Assembly (NCBI GenBank): GCA_036657595.1
Contig: JAVXFZ010000005.1
Location: 10,366-74,365 of the forward strand
Reading direction: 5' to 3'
DNA: 64,000 bases
Source of the DNA: Odoribacter sp036657595
GTDB taxonomy: Bacteria; Bacteroidota; Bacteroidia; Bacteroidales; Marinifilaceae
Part shown: in pieces, positions 16,396 through 25,303 of the stretch
Numbering within the stretch: position 1 is the stretch's first letter
Layout: each line of letters starts with the position of its first letter
The notes under the pieces: generated by a model
Seen by the model: only the letters and a program-made list of their open reading frames with translations
What the model was told of the DNA's origin: nothing
Databases searched by the model: none
Made by a program: the position numbers and the translations under genes

Positions 16396-17463
16396 TTATT
16401 TAATGTTTCCGTTGATGGTTAAGGTTGTTTCTGTATTTTTTGGATCGTTGGTGATGACTGTGATGGTTTTGTATTGACGTCCGTTTTTTCCGGTAGAATC
16501 AAATATGGTCCGAATGACGGTTGATTTTCCGGGTGCGAGGGTGTTTTGTCCGAGAGTGACGGCTGTACATCCGCAACTGGCTTTTGTTTTACGAACGATT
16601 AGATCACTTTTCCCTTTATTGGTGAGCGTGAAGTCGCAGTTTGCTTTTTCACCCGTTTTGATGTCTCCGAAGCTGACTTCTTTTTTATCAAATTCTGCTA
16701 TGGGTGCATTTGCCAATTGTTTTTGATCCAGTTTGCTGAAATCTTCTGTCAGATTGGCTGTGATTGTCAGACGGTTGTTGTAATTGCGTGCATTGTTTAA
16801 GGATAGGATTAAACTTTCATAGCAATAGCCGTAGTCGTTTTTTTGAGGAGCATTGAGGGTGACAAGGAGGGTCCCTTTTTGACCGGGAGCGACTTTTGTC
16901 GGGATAAATGTGGTTTGGATGTATGAGGGTTGGTATTGAACTGTCAGGGCAACCGAATCTTTTCGGGTGTTTATGAAGGTCAGTTTTTCCGATACGGTTT
17001 GCCACGTGTAGACTTTATCAAAACTAATGTTTGTGTTTTTGAATTTGATGCCTTCTAAATTGTATTTATAGAGTAGTTCCGGTTTGGCGGGGTTGTCAAC
17101 GATTTGTCCGGAAAGGTTTAGTTCTAAGCGATTGTTGCGCGCATTTGAATAGACCAGTGTCTGAAAGTTGAAATTTTCTTGCAAATTAGAAGAGATGAAC
17201 GAGAGTTTGATTTCACCGGTTTTTCCCGGCATCAGGGGCTCACGTGTCCATCCCGGTTTTAGAGAGCTACTCATTGGTGAAACGCGGGTGATGATCACGG
17301 GTTGTTCGCCGGTGTTTTTAACAGTGTAGGTCACTGTGGTCGATTGGTCGTCGGCTTTCAGTTCTTTCATCACGATGGTTGATTTTTTGCATTCCAACAC
17401 GCCTTGGGCAAAGGAATTGGCTGATAAAAGTAGGGCTGTTATTAAGTATAGGAAGAATTTCAT
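16396..17463 (-). CDS. Exported DUF1573 protein
   Basis: The 355-residue protein has a signal peptide (MKFFLYLITALLLSANSFAQ) and three immunoglobulin-like segments related to DUF1573/ASPM-SPD-2-hydin domains. The typical DUF1573 signature is seen at the C-terminal copy: FGDIKTGEKANCDFTLTNKG then SCGCTAVTLGQNTLAPGKS. Function is unknown; such proteins are exported and presumed to bind protein or envelope partners. It lies 79 bases downstream of a similar gene in the same direction and is a likely product of tandem duplication, although the two are now quite diverged. Confidence 0.8.
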   Translation of the reverse strand: MKFFLYLITALLLSANSFAQGVLECKKSTIVMKELKADDQSTTVTYTVKNTGEQPVIITRVSPMSSSLKPGWTREPLMPGKTGEIKLSFISSNLQENFNFQTLVYSNARNNRLELNLSGQIVDNPAKPELLYKYNLEGIKFKNTNISFDKVYTWQTVSEKLTFINTRKDSVALTVQYQPSYIQTTFIPTKVAPGQKGTLLVTLNAPQKNDYGYCYESLILSLNNARNYNNRLTITANLTEDFSKLDQKQLANAPIAEFDKKEVSFGDIKTGEKANCDFTLTNKGKSDLIVRKTKASCGCTAVTLGQNTLAPGKSTVIRTIFDSTGKNGRQYKTITVITNDPKNTETTLTINGNIK

Positions 17464-17542
17464 AATTGGAATATAAAATAAGGTTGAATACGGATGGTTG
17501 TGTTTTGATGTTTGAAATGTCTTTGGATAGCGTGTCTATCTG

Positions 17543-18601
17543 TTAAAGGACATTTGTCGTTATTTTATAGGTTAAAGTTATGTTTTTCGGATCGTTGGTG
17601 GTGAATTGAACTAAACGGATTTTTTTACCCGGATTGCTATCTGTTTTGAAGCTGATGGTGGCTTTTACTTTTTTACCGGGTTTGATGGTTGATTTTGCTA
17701 CGTTTATAGACATATTTTTTTCCGAAGGTTTTAATTTCCGTACGATTAAATCGGATTTACCTGTGTTTTGAATATAAAATATGTGTACTTGTGGAGTATT
17801 TTTGGCGAGGTTGTCTAAGGTCGTTTCCATTTCGGAGAAAGCAATTGCCGGAGCATTGGTGTAATCGCCGTTGTAGGATGAGAAGTCTTCGTCAATGTTT
17901 GCTGTGACGGTAATGTTTTCGATGGTGTTGTTGTTGACGGTCACTTGTACGTTGTCGCTAACAAAGCCCCAGTCGTTTCTTTTCATTGCATCGTATTTGA
18001 TCAGGATGATTCCTTTTTCTCCTTTTTGGAGGGTCGGTGTGTTGATACTGGCTGTGATGTAGGGTCGGTGTGTTGAAACGTTTATGGTGGCTGCTTGTTC
18101 TCCTGTGTTGGCTATTTCAATGCTTTTTTCGATTTTCTGTGTGTTTTTGATATTTCCCAGATTTAAGCTATTTGCCATCATTTTGATGGGTCCTACTGCA
18201 AATTTGTAATTACCAAAAGGATTTACGGGTTTACGAGTGACGTTTCCCCGAATAGTGAGTGACATCACCGGATTCTCTGCATTTGAATTGACGGTGATAC
18301 TTTTGATGAAAGAGCCCGGACGATTTCGAGGGTCGTATGATACTTTAATAATGCCTGATTGTCCCGGAGCAACAGGTTGACGATTCCATTCCGGCGTTGT
18401 ACATCCGCATCCTGCCCGTACGTTGGTGAGTATTAATGGTGCTCTTCCTGTATTTTTGAAAATGAAATCAACGGAGGCTTTGCCATTTGCTTCACCAATG
18501 GTGCCGAAGTTGTGGGAGGTGTTTTCAAATTCAATTTTGGCTTTCTGTCCGAAAACCATCGAAGGCAGAAGAATCATTAATAAAAAAAACAATTTTTTCA
18601 T
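17543..18601 (-). CDS. Exported DUF1573 protein (tandem paralogue)
   Basis: The start is taken at the internal ATG 18601 giving a clean signal peptide, MKKLFFLLMILLPSMVFGQ, and a 352-residue protein. DUF1573 signature: FENTSHNFGTIGEANG then GCGCTTPEWNRQPVAPGQSG near the N terminus. Two further Ig-like segments follow, ending in the pattern TTNDPKNITLTYKI that is also seen in its neighbour (ITNDPKNTETTLTI). An exact -7 box lies about 100 bases upstream. Role unknown; expected in the periplasm or outer envelope. Confidence 0.8.
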   Translation of the reverse strand: MKKLFFLLMILLPSMVFGQKAKIEFENTSHNFGTIGEANGKASVDFIFKNTGRAPLILTNVRAGCGCTTPEWNRQPVAPGQSGIIKVSYDPRNRPGSFIKSITVNSNAENPVMSLTIRGNVTRKPVNPFGNYKFAVGPIKMMANSLNLGNIKNTQKIEKSIEIANTGEQAATINVSTHRPYITASINTPTLQKGEKGIILIKYDAMKRNDWGFVSDNVQVTVNNNTIENITVTANIDEDFSSYNGDYTNAPAIAFSEMETTLDNLAKNTPQVHIFYIQNTGKSDLIVRKLKPSEKNMSINVAKSTIKPGKKVKATISFKTDSNPGKKIRLVQFTTNDPKNITLTYKITTNVL

Positions 18602-18698
18602 TTGTAGTAAGTTTAATATCATTGTTTTGAATTTATATATATACACTGTGCCAAGCAGAAACTGTGGACATTAAATAGCCCAAGGCTGTAAAAACTTA

Positions 18699-18706
18699 CA
18701 AATGTA
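18699..18706 (-). promoter_or_regulatory. -7 promoter element of the DUF1573 pair
   Basis: Minus strand TACATTTG, an exact TAnnTTTG match, leaving a leader of about 90 bases. Confidence 0.45.
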
Positions 18707-18913
18707 GAAATAATAATAAAAAGATGTTGAAATTATGTTTTAAATAAAGGTGAAAATTTATAGAAAGAGGGAGGAAGAAAAAAGGATAAAGAATTTTGTG
18801 AAGATCATTTCTGTATCCTTTTTATTTCTGCATCGGTGATTCAATGAATGAACGATTTGTTATTTAAATATGGAGGTGAGTGTCCACAAATATGATGAGT
18901 TTTTTGGAGATTT

Positions 18914-18945
18914 TTTGGTAAAATAGATAATATGATGTATCTTTG
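18914..18945 (+). promoter_or_regulatory. rpsO promoter
   Basis: TTTG at 18914-18917, 20-base spacer, TATCTTTG at 18938-18945: a near-ideal Bacteroidetes primary-sigma promoter. Transcription would begin near 18952, so the ATG at 18943 cannot be the start. Confidence 0.8.
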
Positions 18946-18987
18946 CGGCGTTTAATCGATATGAATCAATTTAAAGAAGTAGTAACT

Positions 18988-19257
18988 ATGTATTTAACAT
19001 CAGAAAAAAAAGAAGAACTTTTTACCCAATACGGGAAGTCTAATAAAGATACAGGTTCCTCGGAATCTCAGATAGCTTTATTTTCCTACCGTATTAGTCA
19101 TTTAACAGAGCACTTGAAAGCCAATCACAAAGATTTCGGTACACAGAAAGCGCTGATTAAATTAGTAGGAAAACGCAGATCATTGCTTGATTATCTGAAA
19201 GACCGTGATATTGAAAGATATCGTGCTATTATTAAGTTATTGAATATACGTAAATAA
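18988..19257 (+). CDS. rpsO: 30S ribosomal protein S15
   Basis: S15 binds 16S rRNA early in assembly of the small subunit platform. The 89-residue product starts MYLTSEKKEELFTQYGKSNK and has GSSESQIALFSYRI, LTEHLKANHKDF and the conserved KLVGKRRSLLDYLK. The start at 18988 gives the family length; in-frame ATGs upstream (18943, 18961) would add residues not found in S15. It is followed by a GC-rich hairpin and pnp, the order also found in many other bacteria. Confidence 0.97.
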   Translation: MYLTSEKKEELFTQYGKSNKDTGSSESQIALFSYRISHLTEHLKANHKDFGTQKALIKLVGKRRSLLDYLKDRDIERYRAIIKLLNIRK

Positions 19258-19269
19258 AATACGTTTTCC

Positions 19270-19294
19270 ACAAGCCCGGTATTGCCGGGCTTGT
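19270..19294 (+). terminator. Hairpin between rpsO and pnp
   Basis: A perfect 10-base-pair stem (ACAAGCCCGG/CCGGGCTTGT, loop TATTG) lies 13 bases after the rpsO stop. The T-tract after it is poor, so it may be a weak terminator or a processing site in an rpsO-pnp transcript, as known for Escherichia coli pnp. Confidence 0.6.
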
Positions 19295-19300
19295 TTATAT

Positions 19301-19318
19301 CCTCCCTCCTCCCTCCTC
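19301..19318 (+). repeat. CCTCC-rich tract in the pnp leader
   Basis: CCTCCCTCCTCCCTCCTC contains three CCTCC units, each equal to the anti-Shine-Dalgarno core. It sits between the rpsO hairpin and the pnp start at 19366. Confidence 0.5.
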
Positions 19319-19365
19319 AAAAGAATTCCGTTAAAATTAATTTCATTTTAACCGTTAAAGTAATT

Positions 19366-21579
19366 ATGAACGTTATTGAAAAAAGCATTACTCTATCTGA
19401 TGGTAGGGTGATTACACTGGAAACAGGCAAATTGGCAAAACAGGCTGATGGTGCCGTGATGGTGAAAATGGGCAATACGATGTTGCTTGCAACAGTTGTA
19501 TCAGCACAGGATGCAGGTCCTGATGTTGATTTTATGCCATTGTCAGTAGATTATAAGGAGAAATTCGCGTCGGTAGGACGTTTTCCCGGAGGTTTTACGC
19601 GGAGAGAGGGAAGATCTTCTGATTATGAGGTCTTGGTGTCTCGATTAGTAGATCGCGCTTTACGTCCTTTATTTCCGGATGATTATCACGCTGAAACTTT
19701 TGTACAGGTGACTTTGTATTCAGGCGATGAGGAGTCGATGCCGGATGCATTGGCAGGATTGGCTGCTTCGGCTGCTATCGCTGTCAGTGATATACCGTTT
19801 CACGGTCCGATCTCTGAAGTACGGGTAGCCCGCATCAACGGAGAGTTTGTGATCAATCCTTCGGCTTCAGCATTGAAACAAGCTGATCTTGATATTATGG
19901 TAGGTGCTACCTATGAGAATATTATGATGGTAGAGGGAGAAATGAATGAAGTTTCTGAAAAAGAGATGTTGGATGCCATTAAATTTGCTCACGTTGCTAT
20001 TAAGGAACAGTGTTTGATGCAGAAAGAACTTGCTGAAGCTGTCGGTAAAGCAAAACGGACTTATTGTCACGAAGTGAACGATGAGGAACTTCGGAAAGAT
20101 ATTTGGGCTAAATGTTATCAGAAAGCATACGATGTAGCTCGGCAATGCAATGCCGATAAGCATTTGCGTGCTGAATTGTTGGAGAATGTGCGGGCAGAAT
20201 ATTTGGCTACACTGAGTGAAGAAGATCAGAATGCCAAAAAAACATTGGTGGCTCGTTATTATCACGATGTAGAAAAAGAGGCGATGCGCCGGATGATTCT
20301 TGATGAAGGGGTACGTTTGGATGGACGTACGACGGAACAGATTCGTCCGATTTGGTGTGAAGTGGGTTATCTGCCGGGTCCTCACGGATCATCTGTTTTT
20401 ACACGTGGTGAGACTCAATCTTTGTCAACGGTTACTTTGGGAACGAAGTTGGACGAGAAATTGATTGATGAGGCTACTATTCAAGGGAAAGAAAGATTAT
20501 TGTTACATTATAATTTTCCTCCTTTTTCTACGGGTGAGGCGAAAGCATCCCGTGGGGTAGGACGTCGTGAAATCGGTCACGGTAATTTGGCATTACGTGC
20601 CTTGAAATCAATGATCCCAACAGATTTTCCTTATACAATACGGATTGTATCGGATATTCTGGAATCTAACGGATCTTCTTCAATGGCAACCGTATGCGCC
20701 GGAACATTGGCGTTGATGGATGCCGGTGTGCCGATGAAAAAGCCGGTGACGGGTATTGCAATGGGGTTGATTACGGATAAGGGATGTGCGAAATATGCGA
20801 TTTTGTCGGATATTTTGGGTGATGAGGATCATTTGGGTGATATGGACTTTAAGGTGACCGGTACGCGTGACGGTATTACTGCTACGCAGATGGATATTAA
20901 GGTGGACGGATTGTCGTATGATATTATGGAACAGGCATTGGAACAGGCAAAGAGGGGACGTATGCATATTATGAATATCATAACAGAAACAATGCCGGCT
21001 CCGCGTGCAGATTTGAAGCCACACGCTCCACGTATTGTCAGTGTTACGATTGATAAGGATCAGATTGGTGCATTGATTGGTCCCGGAGGAAAGATTATTC
21101 AGGATATTCAGGAGAAATCAGGCGCAACGATTAATATTGAAGAGGTGGGGAATAAAGGTATTGTAGATGTTTCAGCAACGAATAAAGACGCAATTGATAA
21201 GGCGTTGGCTCGTATTCGTGCGATTGTTGCAAAACCGGAAGTGGGTGAAATTTATGACGGTATCGTGAAATCTATTATGCCCTTTGGTGCATTTATAGAG
21301 ATTATGCCGGGTAAGGATGGTCTGTTGCACGTTTCTGAGATCGACTACAAACGGATTGAAAAAGTAGAAGATGTATTAAAAGAAGGTGAACATATTCAAG
21401 TGAAATTGTTAGAGGTTGATGCGAAGACGGGGAAACTTCGTTTGTCGCATAAAGCCTTGTTGCCGAAGCCGGAAGGTTATCAGGAAAGACCTGAGAGACC
21501 GGAAAGACGGGATCGTGGCGAAAGAATTGAACGCCCTGAAAGACGGGAACGTCCGGAACGTTCGGAACATAACGATTGA
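19366..21579 (+). CDS. pnp: Polyribonucleotide nucleotidyltransferase (PNPase)
   Basis: PNPase degrades RNA 3' to 5' by phosphorolysis and is part of RNA turnover complexes. The 737-residue protein has two RNase PH cores (GRFPGGFTRREGRSSDYE; FTRGETQSLSTVTLG), a KH domain (GALIGPGGKIIQDIQEKSG) and an S1 domain (GEIYDGIVKSIMPFGAFIEI). The start MNVIEKSITLSDGR at 19366 matches the family; the ATG at 19282 lies before a CCTCC-rich tract and would add an unrelated 28 residues. The C-terminal 30 residues are an Arg/Glu/Pro-rich tail with repeated ERPERRE units. A strong terminator follows. Confidence 0.97.
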   Translation: MNVIEKSITLSDGRVITLETGKLAKQADGAVMVKMGNTMLLATVVSAQDAGPDVDFMPLSVDYKEKFASVGRFPGGFTRREGRSSDYEVLVSRLVDRALRPLFPDDYHAETFVQVTLYSGDEESMPDALAGLAASAAIAVSDIPFHGPISEVRVARINGEFVINPSASALKQADLDIMVGATYENIMMVEGEMNEVSEKEMLDAIKFAHVAIKEQCLMQKELAEAVGKAKRTYCHEVNDEELRKDIWAKCYQKAYDVARQCNADKHLRAELLENVRAEYLATLSEEDQNAKKTLVARYYHDVEKEAMRRMILDEGVRLDGRTTEQIRPIWCEVGYLPGPHGSSVFTRGETQSLSTVTLGTKLDEKLIDEATIQGKERLLLHYNFPPFSTGEAKASRGVGRREIGHGNLALRALKSMIPTDFPYTIRIVSDILESNGSSSMATVCAGTLALMDAGVPMKKPVTGIAMGLITDKGCAKYAILSDILGDEDHLGDMDFKVTGTRDGITATQMDIKVDGLSYDIMEQALEQAKRGRMHIMNIITETMPAPRADLKPHAPRIVSVTIDKDQIGALIGPGGKIIQDIQEKSGATINIEEVGNKGIVDVSATNKDAIDKALARIRAIVAKPEVGEIYDGIVKSIMPFGAFIEIMPGKDGLLHVSEIDYKRIEKVEDVLKEGEHIQVKLLEVDAKTGKLRLSHKALLPKPEGYQERPERPERRDRGERIERPERRERPERSEHND

Positions 21580-21590
21580 GAACAATAATA

Positions 21591-21617
21591 AAGAGAGGCG
21601 AAAGCCTCTTTTTTTAT
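21591..21617 (+). terminator. pnp terminator
   Basis: Stem AGAGGC/GCCTCT extended by A-T and G-T pairs, GAAA tetraloop and a run of T. A typical Rho-independent terminator. Confidence 0.9.
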
Positions 21618-21626
21618 TTAATTTGC

Positions 21627-21634
21627 TATATTTG
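21627..21634 (+). promoter_or_regulatory. -7 promoter element of pdxA
   Basis: TATATTTG matches TAnnTTTG exactly; the ATG is 22 bases downstream. The upstream region is occupied by the pnp terminator, so any -33 box would overlap it. Confidence 0.55.
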
Positions 21635-21656
21635 CAATGCATAAAATTTCGGTAAT

Positions 21657-22751
21657 ATGGAGAATAGATTAATTGTAGGGATCACCCAAGGAGATGTGAA
21701 TGGTATCGGGTATGAGTTGATCATCAAGATGATGGCGGAAAACAAAATTTGTGAAGTTTGTACGCCGGTTCTTTTTGGTTCTTCTAAGGTGGCCGCTTAT
21801 CATCGTAAGGCTTTGAATGTAGAGAATTTCAGTCTGAATAGTATTCAGAGGGCACAGGAGGCGAACGCAAAGCGTTGCAATGTGATTAATTGTGTTGATG
21901 ATGCGATAAAAGTGGATTTGGGACAAGAAACGCCGGAATCGGATGAGGCTTCAATGATTGCTTTGAATGCAGCATTGGAATCGCTGGATCGGAAAGAGGT
22001 GGATGTAGTGGTTGGGGCTCCTCAGGGGTGTAATTCTTTTCAGCCATTTTTGAGTTGTCCGTCTTTTATGGCAGATCGCTATGATGCCCGAAATATAATG
22101 CCGTTGTTGGTGGGGGTAAAGATGAAGATGGGATTTGTGACGAGTCATCTGCCTTTTAAAGATGTTCCGGAGAATATTACGGTTGCTAATGTTTATAATA
22201 AGTTGAGGTTGTTGGATGATTGTTTGAGGAAGGATTTTACGATCCGTAAGCCTCGCATTGCTGTGTTGGGCTTGAATCCTCACGCCGGTGAGAATGGTCT
22301 GTACGGACAAGAGGAAAAGGAGATTATTGTTCCGGCAATAGAGAAAGCCCGTAATAGCGGTGTAATGGCTTTGGGACCTTATGCTCCTGACAGTTTGTTT
22401 GGTGGTGTTGATTTTGAGAAGTTTGATGTTATTTTGGCGATGTATCACGATCAGGGGATGACTCCGTTTAAGGCGATAGAGGGGAATGATGGGGCTGTCT
22501 TGTTGGCAGGATTGCCGATCGTATATACTTCAACGGTTCACGGAATGGCTTACGATATTACCGGACAGGGGATTGGCGATGAATCTGCTATGAGAAATGC
22601 CGTTTATTTGGCAATTGATGTGTATAATAATCGACAAATGAATGCCGAACTTGCAGAGAATCCGTTGAAACATTATGATATTGCTTCTAATAGTAATGAA
22701 AGCGATCTGAATGTAGAACAGATTGCGGGAGTGCAAAGAGAAGTGGAATAA
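21657..22751 (+). CDS. pdxA: 4-hydroxythreonine-4-phosphate dehydrogenase PdxA
   Basis: PdxA oxidises 4-phosphohydroxy-L-threonine in the DXP-dependent route to pyridoxal phosphate. The 364-residue protein starts MENRLIVGITQGDVNGIGYE. The metal-binding histidines are in VTSHLPFKDV, LNPHAGENG and AMYHDQGMTPFKA; the last is diagnostic. YTSTVHGMAYDITGQG near the C terminus is also typical. It is 30-35 residues longer than the Escherichia coli enzyme, with a C-terminal extension, as usual for Bacteroidetes. It has its own promoter directly behind the pnp terminator. Confidence 0.95.
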   Translation: MENRLIVGITQGDVNGIGYELIIKMMAENKICEVCTPVLFGSSKVAAYHRKALNVENFSLNSIQRAQEANAKRCNVINCVDDAIKVDLGQETPESDEASMIALNAALESLDRKEVDVVVGAPQGCNSFQPFLSCPSFMADRYDARNIMPLLVGVKMKMGFVTSHLPFKDVPENITVANVYNKLRLLDDCLRKDFTIRKPRIAVLGLNPHAGENGLYGQEEKEIIVPAIEKARNSGVMALGPYAPDSLFGGVDFEKFDVILAMYHDQGMTPFKAIEGNDGAVLLAGLPIVYTSTVHGMAYDITGQGIGDESAMRNAVYLAIDVYNNRQMNAELAENPLKHYDIASNSNESDLNVEQIAGVQREVE

Positions 22752-22849
22752 TAAGTTTTATAGTGATTGTGATTTTCTTAAAAGGAGTCGTTTAGAGTTT
22801 TTAAATGTTCTCTGAGTCGTTTGATGTTGTTTCTATGGAGTTGAAGAGC

Positions 22850-23806
22850 TTACATTCTGCTTAGTCTACTGAGCATTCGAGGAATATAAGTGGCGATATG
22901 CCGTTTCTTTTTTGCTTCATAGACATCAGATATTTGGATGAGAATGGCTGTTTCTTCTACTCCTCCGAATCCCGGATTGATAGCAGTGCCGAACATTTTC
23001 ATTGAGGGTGAAAGGCTCATATAGGCGTTCACTAAGGGAGGGATATTTTCACCGAGTTCGCGTACATAACGGGATAGCATTCTGTAATCGTCATCGTAGT
23101 TTGTTCCGGTAAAGATTTGTTTCATTTGTTGTTCGTCAATGTTGATCTCCAAAGGAATAATGGGTACGACAAGTTTTTCGCGGTCTTGAAAATATTTCTT
23201 CATAAAATACAGAATCATATTTCTTGCCTGTATGTTGAAACTGGTGTACATTGTTACTTTCCCAAAGAAGTATTCAATTTCCGGATGTTCAACGGTTAAT
23301 GCGCCCAGTCCGTCCCAAAGGTTGTCGAGAGCAAATACTGATTTGCGTCCCATCCGGGTGGATTGGTAGAGCGGATGTACGAATGAACGCCCCAGTTCTA
23401 TCATACGAGGGAGGTAACTGATTTTGAATTGATCGGAAAAATGGAATAGTTCGCTGGTGGCAAGATTGGGCTCTCCTGCCGTATTTTCGGGTAAATGGTT
23501 GCAAAGAATATAACGGTAGCCGCCGATGATTTCCTTTTCTTTCGGATCCCATACAATCAGTTGTTGGTAGGGAGAGTTTTCTGCAATGTCAAATTCATCC
23601 AGGTCTATTTCTTTGCCTGTACCGCCCCCTGCACTACGAAATGTCAGTTCGCGAATACGACCTACTTCACGGATTAGATTAGGGGCGGATTTGAAGTTAA
23701 ATGTATAGATTTCATTCCCACCTTTATTGGTTTTCCGCATAAAACATTCTTCGGTCAATTCAGCAATAAGTTTTTCTTTATCAATAGGATAAATGACAGG
23801 TTGCAT
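22850..23806 (-). CDS. glsB: GlsB-like glycine N-acyltransferase (hemolysin/OlsB-like GNAT family)
   Basis: The 318-residue protein resembles GlsB of Bacteroides, which N-acylates glycine with a 3-hydroxy fatty acid in the first step of glycine lipid (serine-glycine lipid) synthesis. Motifs: IREVGRIRELTFRSAGGGTG, DLDEFD, QLIVWDPKEKEIIGGYRYI, MIELGRSFVHPLYQ, FALDNLWDGLGAL, EYFFGKVTMY and PPLVNAYMSLSPSM. In Bacteroides glsB is next to the O-acyltransferase gene glsA; no such gene is adjacent here, so the partner must lie elsewhere. It has its own -7 box and about 78 bases of leader. Confidence 0.82.
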   Translation of the reverse strand: MQPVIYPIDKEKLIAELTEECFMRKTNKGGNEIYTFNFKSAPNLIREVGRIRELTFRSAGGGTGKEIDLDEFDIAENSPYQQLIVWDPKEKEIIGGYRYILCNHLPENTAGEPNLATSELFHFSDQFKISYLPRMIELGRSFVHPLYQSTRMGRKSVFALDNLWDGLGALTVEHPEIEYFFGKVTMYTSFNIQARNMILYFMKKYFQDREKLVVPIIPLEINIDEQQMKQIFTGTNYDDDYRMLSRYVRELGENIPPLVNAYMSLSPSMKMFGTAINPGFGGVEETAILIQISDVYEAKKKRHIATYIPRMLSRLSRM

Positions 23807-23890
23807 TTTTATAGTATTGTTTGAGTTTTTGTAATTTCTTTTTTCTTTTTTATGAATCGTGATGGATAGTTGCTATCTGATTTGAAGTTA

Positions 23891-23898
23891 CAAATATA
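23891..23898 (-). promoter_or_regulatory. -7 promoter element of the glsB-like gene
   Basis: Minus strand TATATTTG, an exact TAnnTTTG match about 85 bases before ATG 23806. Confidence 0.5.
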
Positions 23899-23939
23899 GT
23901 ATTTAATCCTGAAAATATGAGATTCGGAAATAAAAAACC

Positions 23940-23969
23940 TTGTCTATCCCTTTCAATTTTGTACTTTTG
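23940..23969 (+). promoter_or_regulatory. Promoter of the clostripain-MATE operon
   Basis: TTG at 23940-23942, 19-base spacer, TACTTTTG at 23962-23969. The leader before ATG 24117 would be about 140 bases. Confidence 0.6.
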
Positions 23970-24079
23970 TGTCGTTTGGAAAGAAAAAAGCGGAGAACAA
24001 TGTTTCTTTATTTTCGTATCTTCACAGACTAAAAAATAGTGGAAGTCAATAGATTTATAGATGTGACGTTGTGTCGTTG

Positions 24080-24108
24080 TAATTGTTTGACGTATTTAAT
24101 TGTTTGAC
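24080..24108 (+). repeat. 12-base direct repeat in the clostripain leader
   Basis: TAATTGTTTGAC occurs at 24080-24091 and again at 24097-24108, a 17-base period, ending 8 bases before the start codon. Confidence 0.5.
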
Positions 24109-24116
24109 CTTATTTA

Positions 24117-25298
24117 ATGGTAAAAATGAAAGAGATGGCTTGGGTGAAGATAAAATGGATGCAGATATTCTGTTGGATTTGTTTTTTGATGTTGTTTTTT
24201 TCCTGTTCAAAAGATGAGGATGAGCCGATTCCGGTGGATCGTACTGTTTTGGTCTATATTGCTGCGGATAATAATTTGAATAGTGAAGGATATACTAATA
24301 TCGGGTTGATGTTGAAGGGTATGGAGCAGATTGAGGGGAGATTGGTGATTTATATTGATCCGGTGGATGATGTGCCTTGTTTGTTGACGATAAAGGGTGG
24401 ACGTGGATGTCGGTTGGATACGCTGCGGATTTATTCGGAGGAAAATTCGGCATCGCCGGAAGTATTGGCAAGGGTGATTGATGAAACCCGTGATTTGTAT
24501 CCGGCATCCGCTTATGGGTTGGTGTTGTGGTCGCACGGAATGGGTTGGTTGCCGTCGGATTATTTTTTTCCGGGAGCCTATTCGATGTCAGTTCGTCGGG
24601 AGATGCCTCGTACTAAATATTTTGGAGAGGATCAACATACGGGAGGTTCATCTTATGCGGGAAAAATGAAGATAGGGGATCTGGCGGCGGCATTGCCTGA
24701 AGGTTTTCAGTTTATTTTGTTTGACGCTTGTTTTATGTCGTCGATAGAGGTTTTATATGAGTTGAAGGATAAGACGGATTATATTATTGCTTCTCCTACG
24801 GAGATTATCTCGGATGGATTCCCTTATGATAAGGTTGTGCCTTTGATGTGGGGGGGGGAAGAGGATTTGAAGCAAATGTGTCGGGAGTTTTATAATTATT
24901 ATAATACTCATCCGCTGGGCGGTAATTATCAGTCGGCAACGATAGCATTGGTGAGAACGGATGGTTTGAAGCCTTTAGCGGGTATTGTTCGGGAGGTCTT
25001 GTCCGGGAAGACGAATTTTGTACCTGTATGGCGTTATCCATTAAGTCGTCATGAGTTGCCTAATGTGTTTTTTGATTTGGGGGCGTATGTTCATCAGATG
25101 GCATCAAAGGAACAACGAGCTGTTTTTGATCAAGAAATGAGCAGGACGCTTGTTTATAAGGCTGCCACCGTAAATCTTTTCGGGAAGCCGATACCGGCAG
25201 ATTATTTTAGTGGTATCTCTACTTATATTCCCTTGTCTCAATGGGCTAATATGAATCAAAAATATAATGTTTTGAGTTGGCAGCAGGCTGTGTATTAA
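24117..25298 (+). CDS. Clostripain-family (C11) cysteine protease lipoprotein
   Basis: The 393-residue protein has a lipoprotein signal (FFSC lipobox, C30) and a C11 caspase-like fold: RTVLVYIAADNNLN, then the catalytic histidine H140 in VLWSHGMGW and the catalytic cysteine C205 in LFDACFMSS. Related Bacteroidetes enzymes cleave after basic residues and some activate toxins or fimbrial precursors. It should sit on the cell surface or in the periplasm. ATG 24117 is used; ATG 24123 is also possible. It is followed after 5 bases by a MATE gene, indicating an operon. Confidence 0.9.
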   Translation: MVKMKEMAWVKIKWMQIFCWICFLMLFFSCSKDEDEPIPVDRTVLVYIAADNNLNSEGYTNIGLMLKGMEQIEGRLVIYIDPVDDVPCLLTIKGGRGCRLDTLRIYSEENSASPEVLARVIDETRDLYPASAYGLVLWSHGMGWLPSDYFFPGAYSMSVRREMPRTKYFGEDQHTGGSSYAGKMKIGDLAAALPEGFQFILFDACFMSSIEVLYELKDKTDYIIASPTEIISDGFPYDKVVPLMWGGEEDLKQMCREFYNYYNTHPLGGNYQSATIALVRTDGLKPLAGIVREVLSGKTNFVPVWRYPLSRHELPNVFFDLGAYVHQMASKEQRAVFDQEMSRTLVYKAATVNLFGKPIPADYFSGISTYIPLSQWANMNQKYNVLSWQQAVY

Positions 25299-25303
25299 AA
25301 CGA

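Larger units (their letters stand above)
18602..18987. other. Divergent intergenic region between DUF1573 gene and rpsO
   Basis: It holds the -7 box for the minus-strand DUF1573 gene (18699-18706) and the full rpsO promoter (18914-18945). I see nothing else; the middle part is A/T-rich without reading frames. Confidence 0.6.
23807..24116. other. Divergent region between glsB and the clostripain gene
   Basis: It contains the glsB -7 box (23891-23898), the clostripain promoter (23940-23969) and a 12-base direct repeat in the clostripain leader (24080-24108). No further gene is visible. Confidence 0.6.

Noticed and set aside
21480..21579. Short tandem repeat in the pnp 3' end as a CRISPR-like or mobile repeat
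   Set aside because: It encodes the Arg/Glu/Pro-rich tail of PNPase; units are imperfect and coding.
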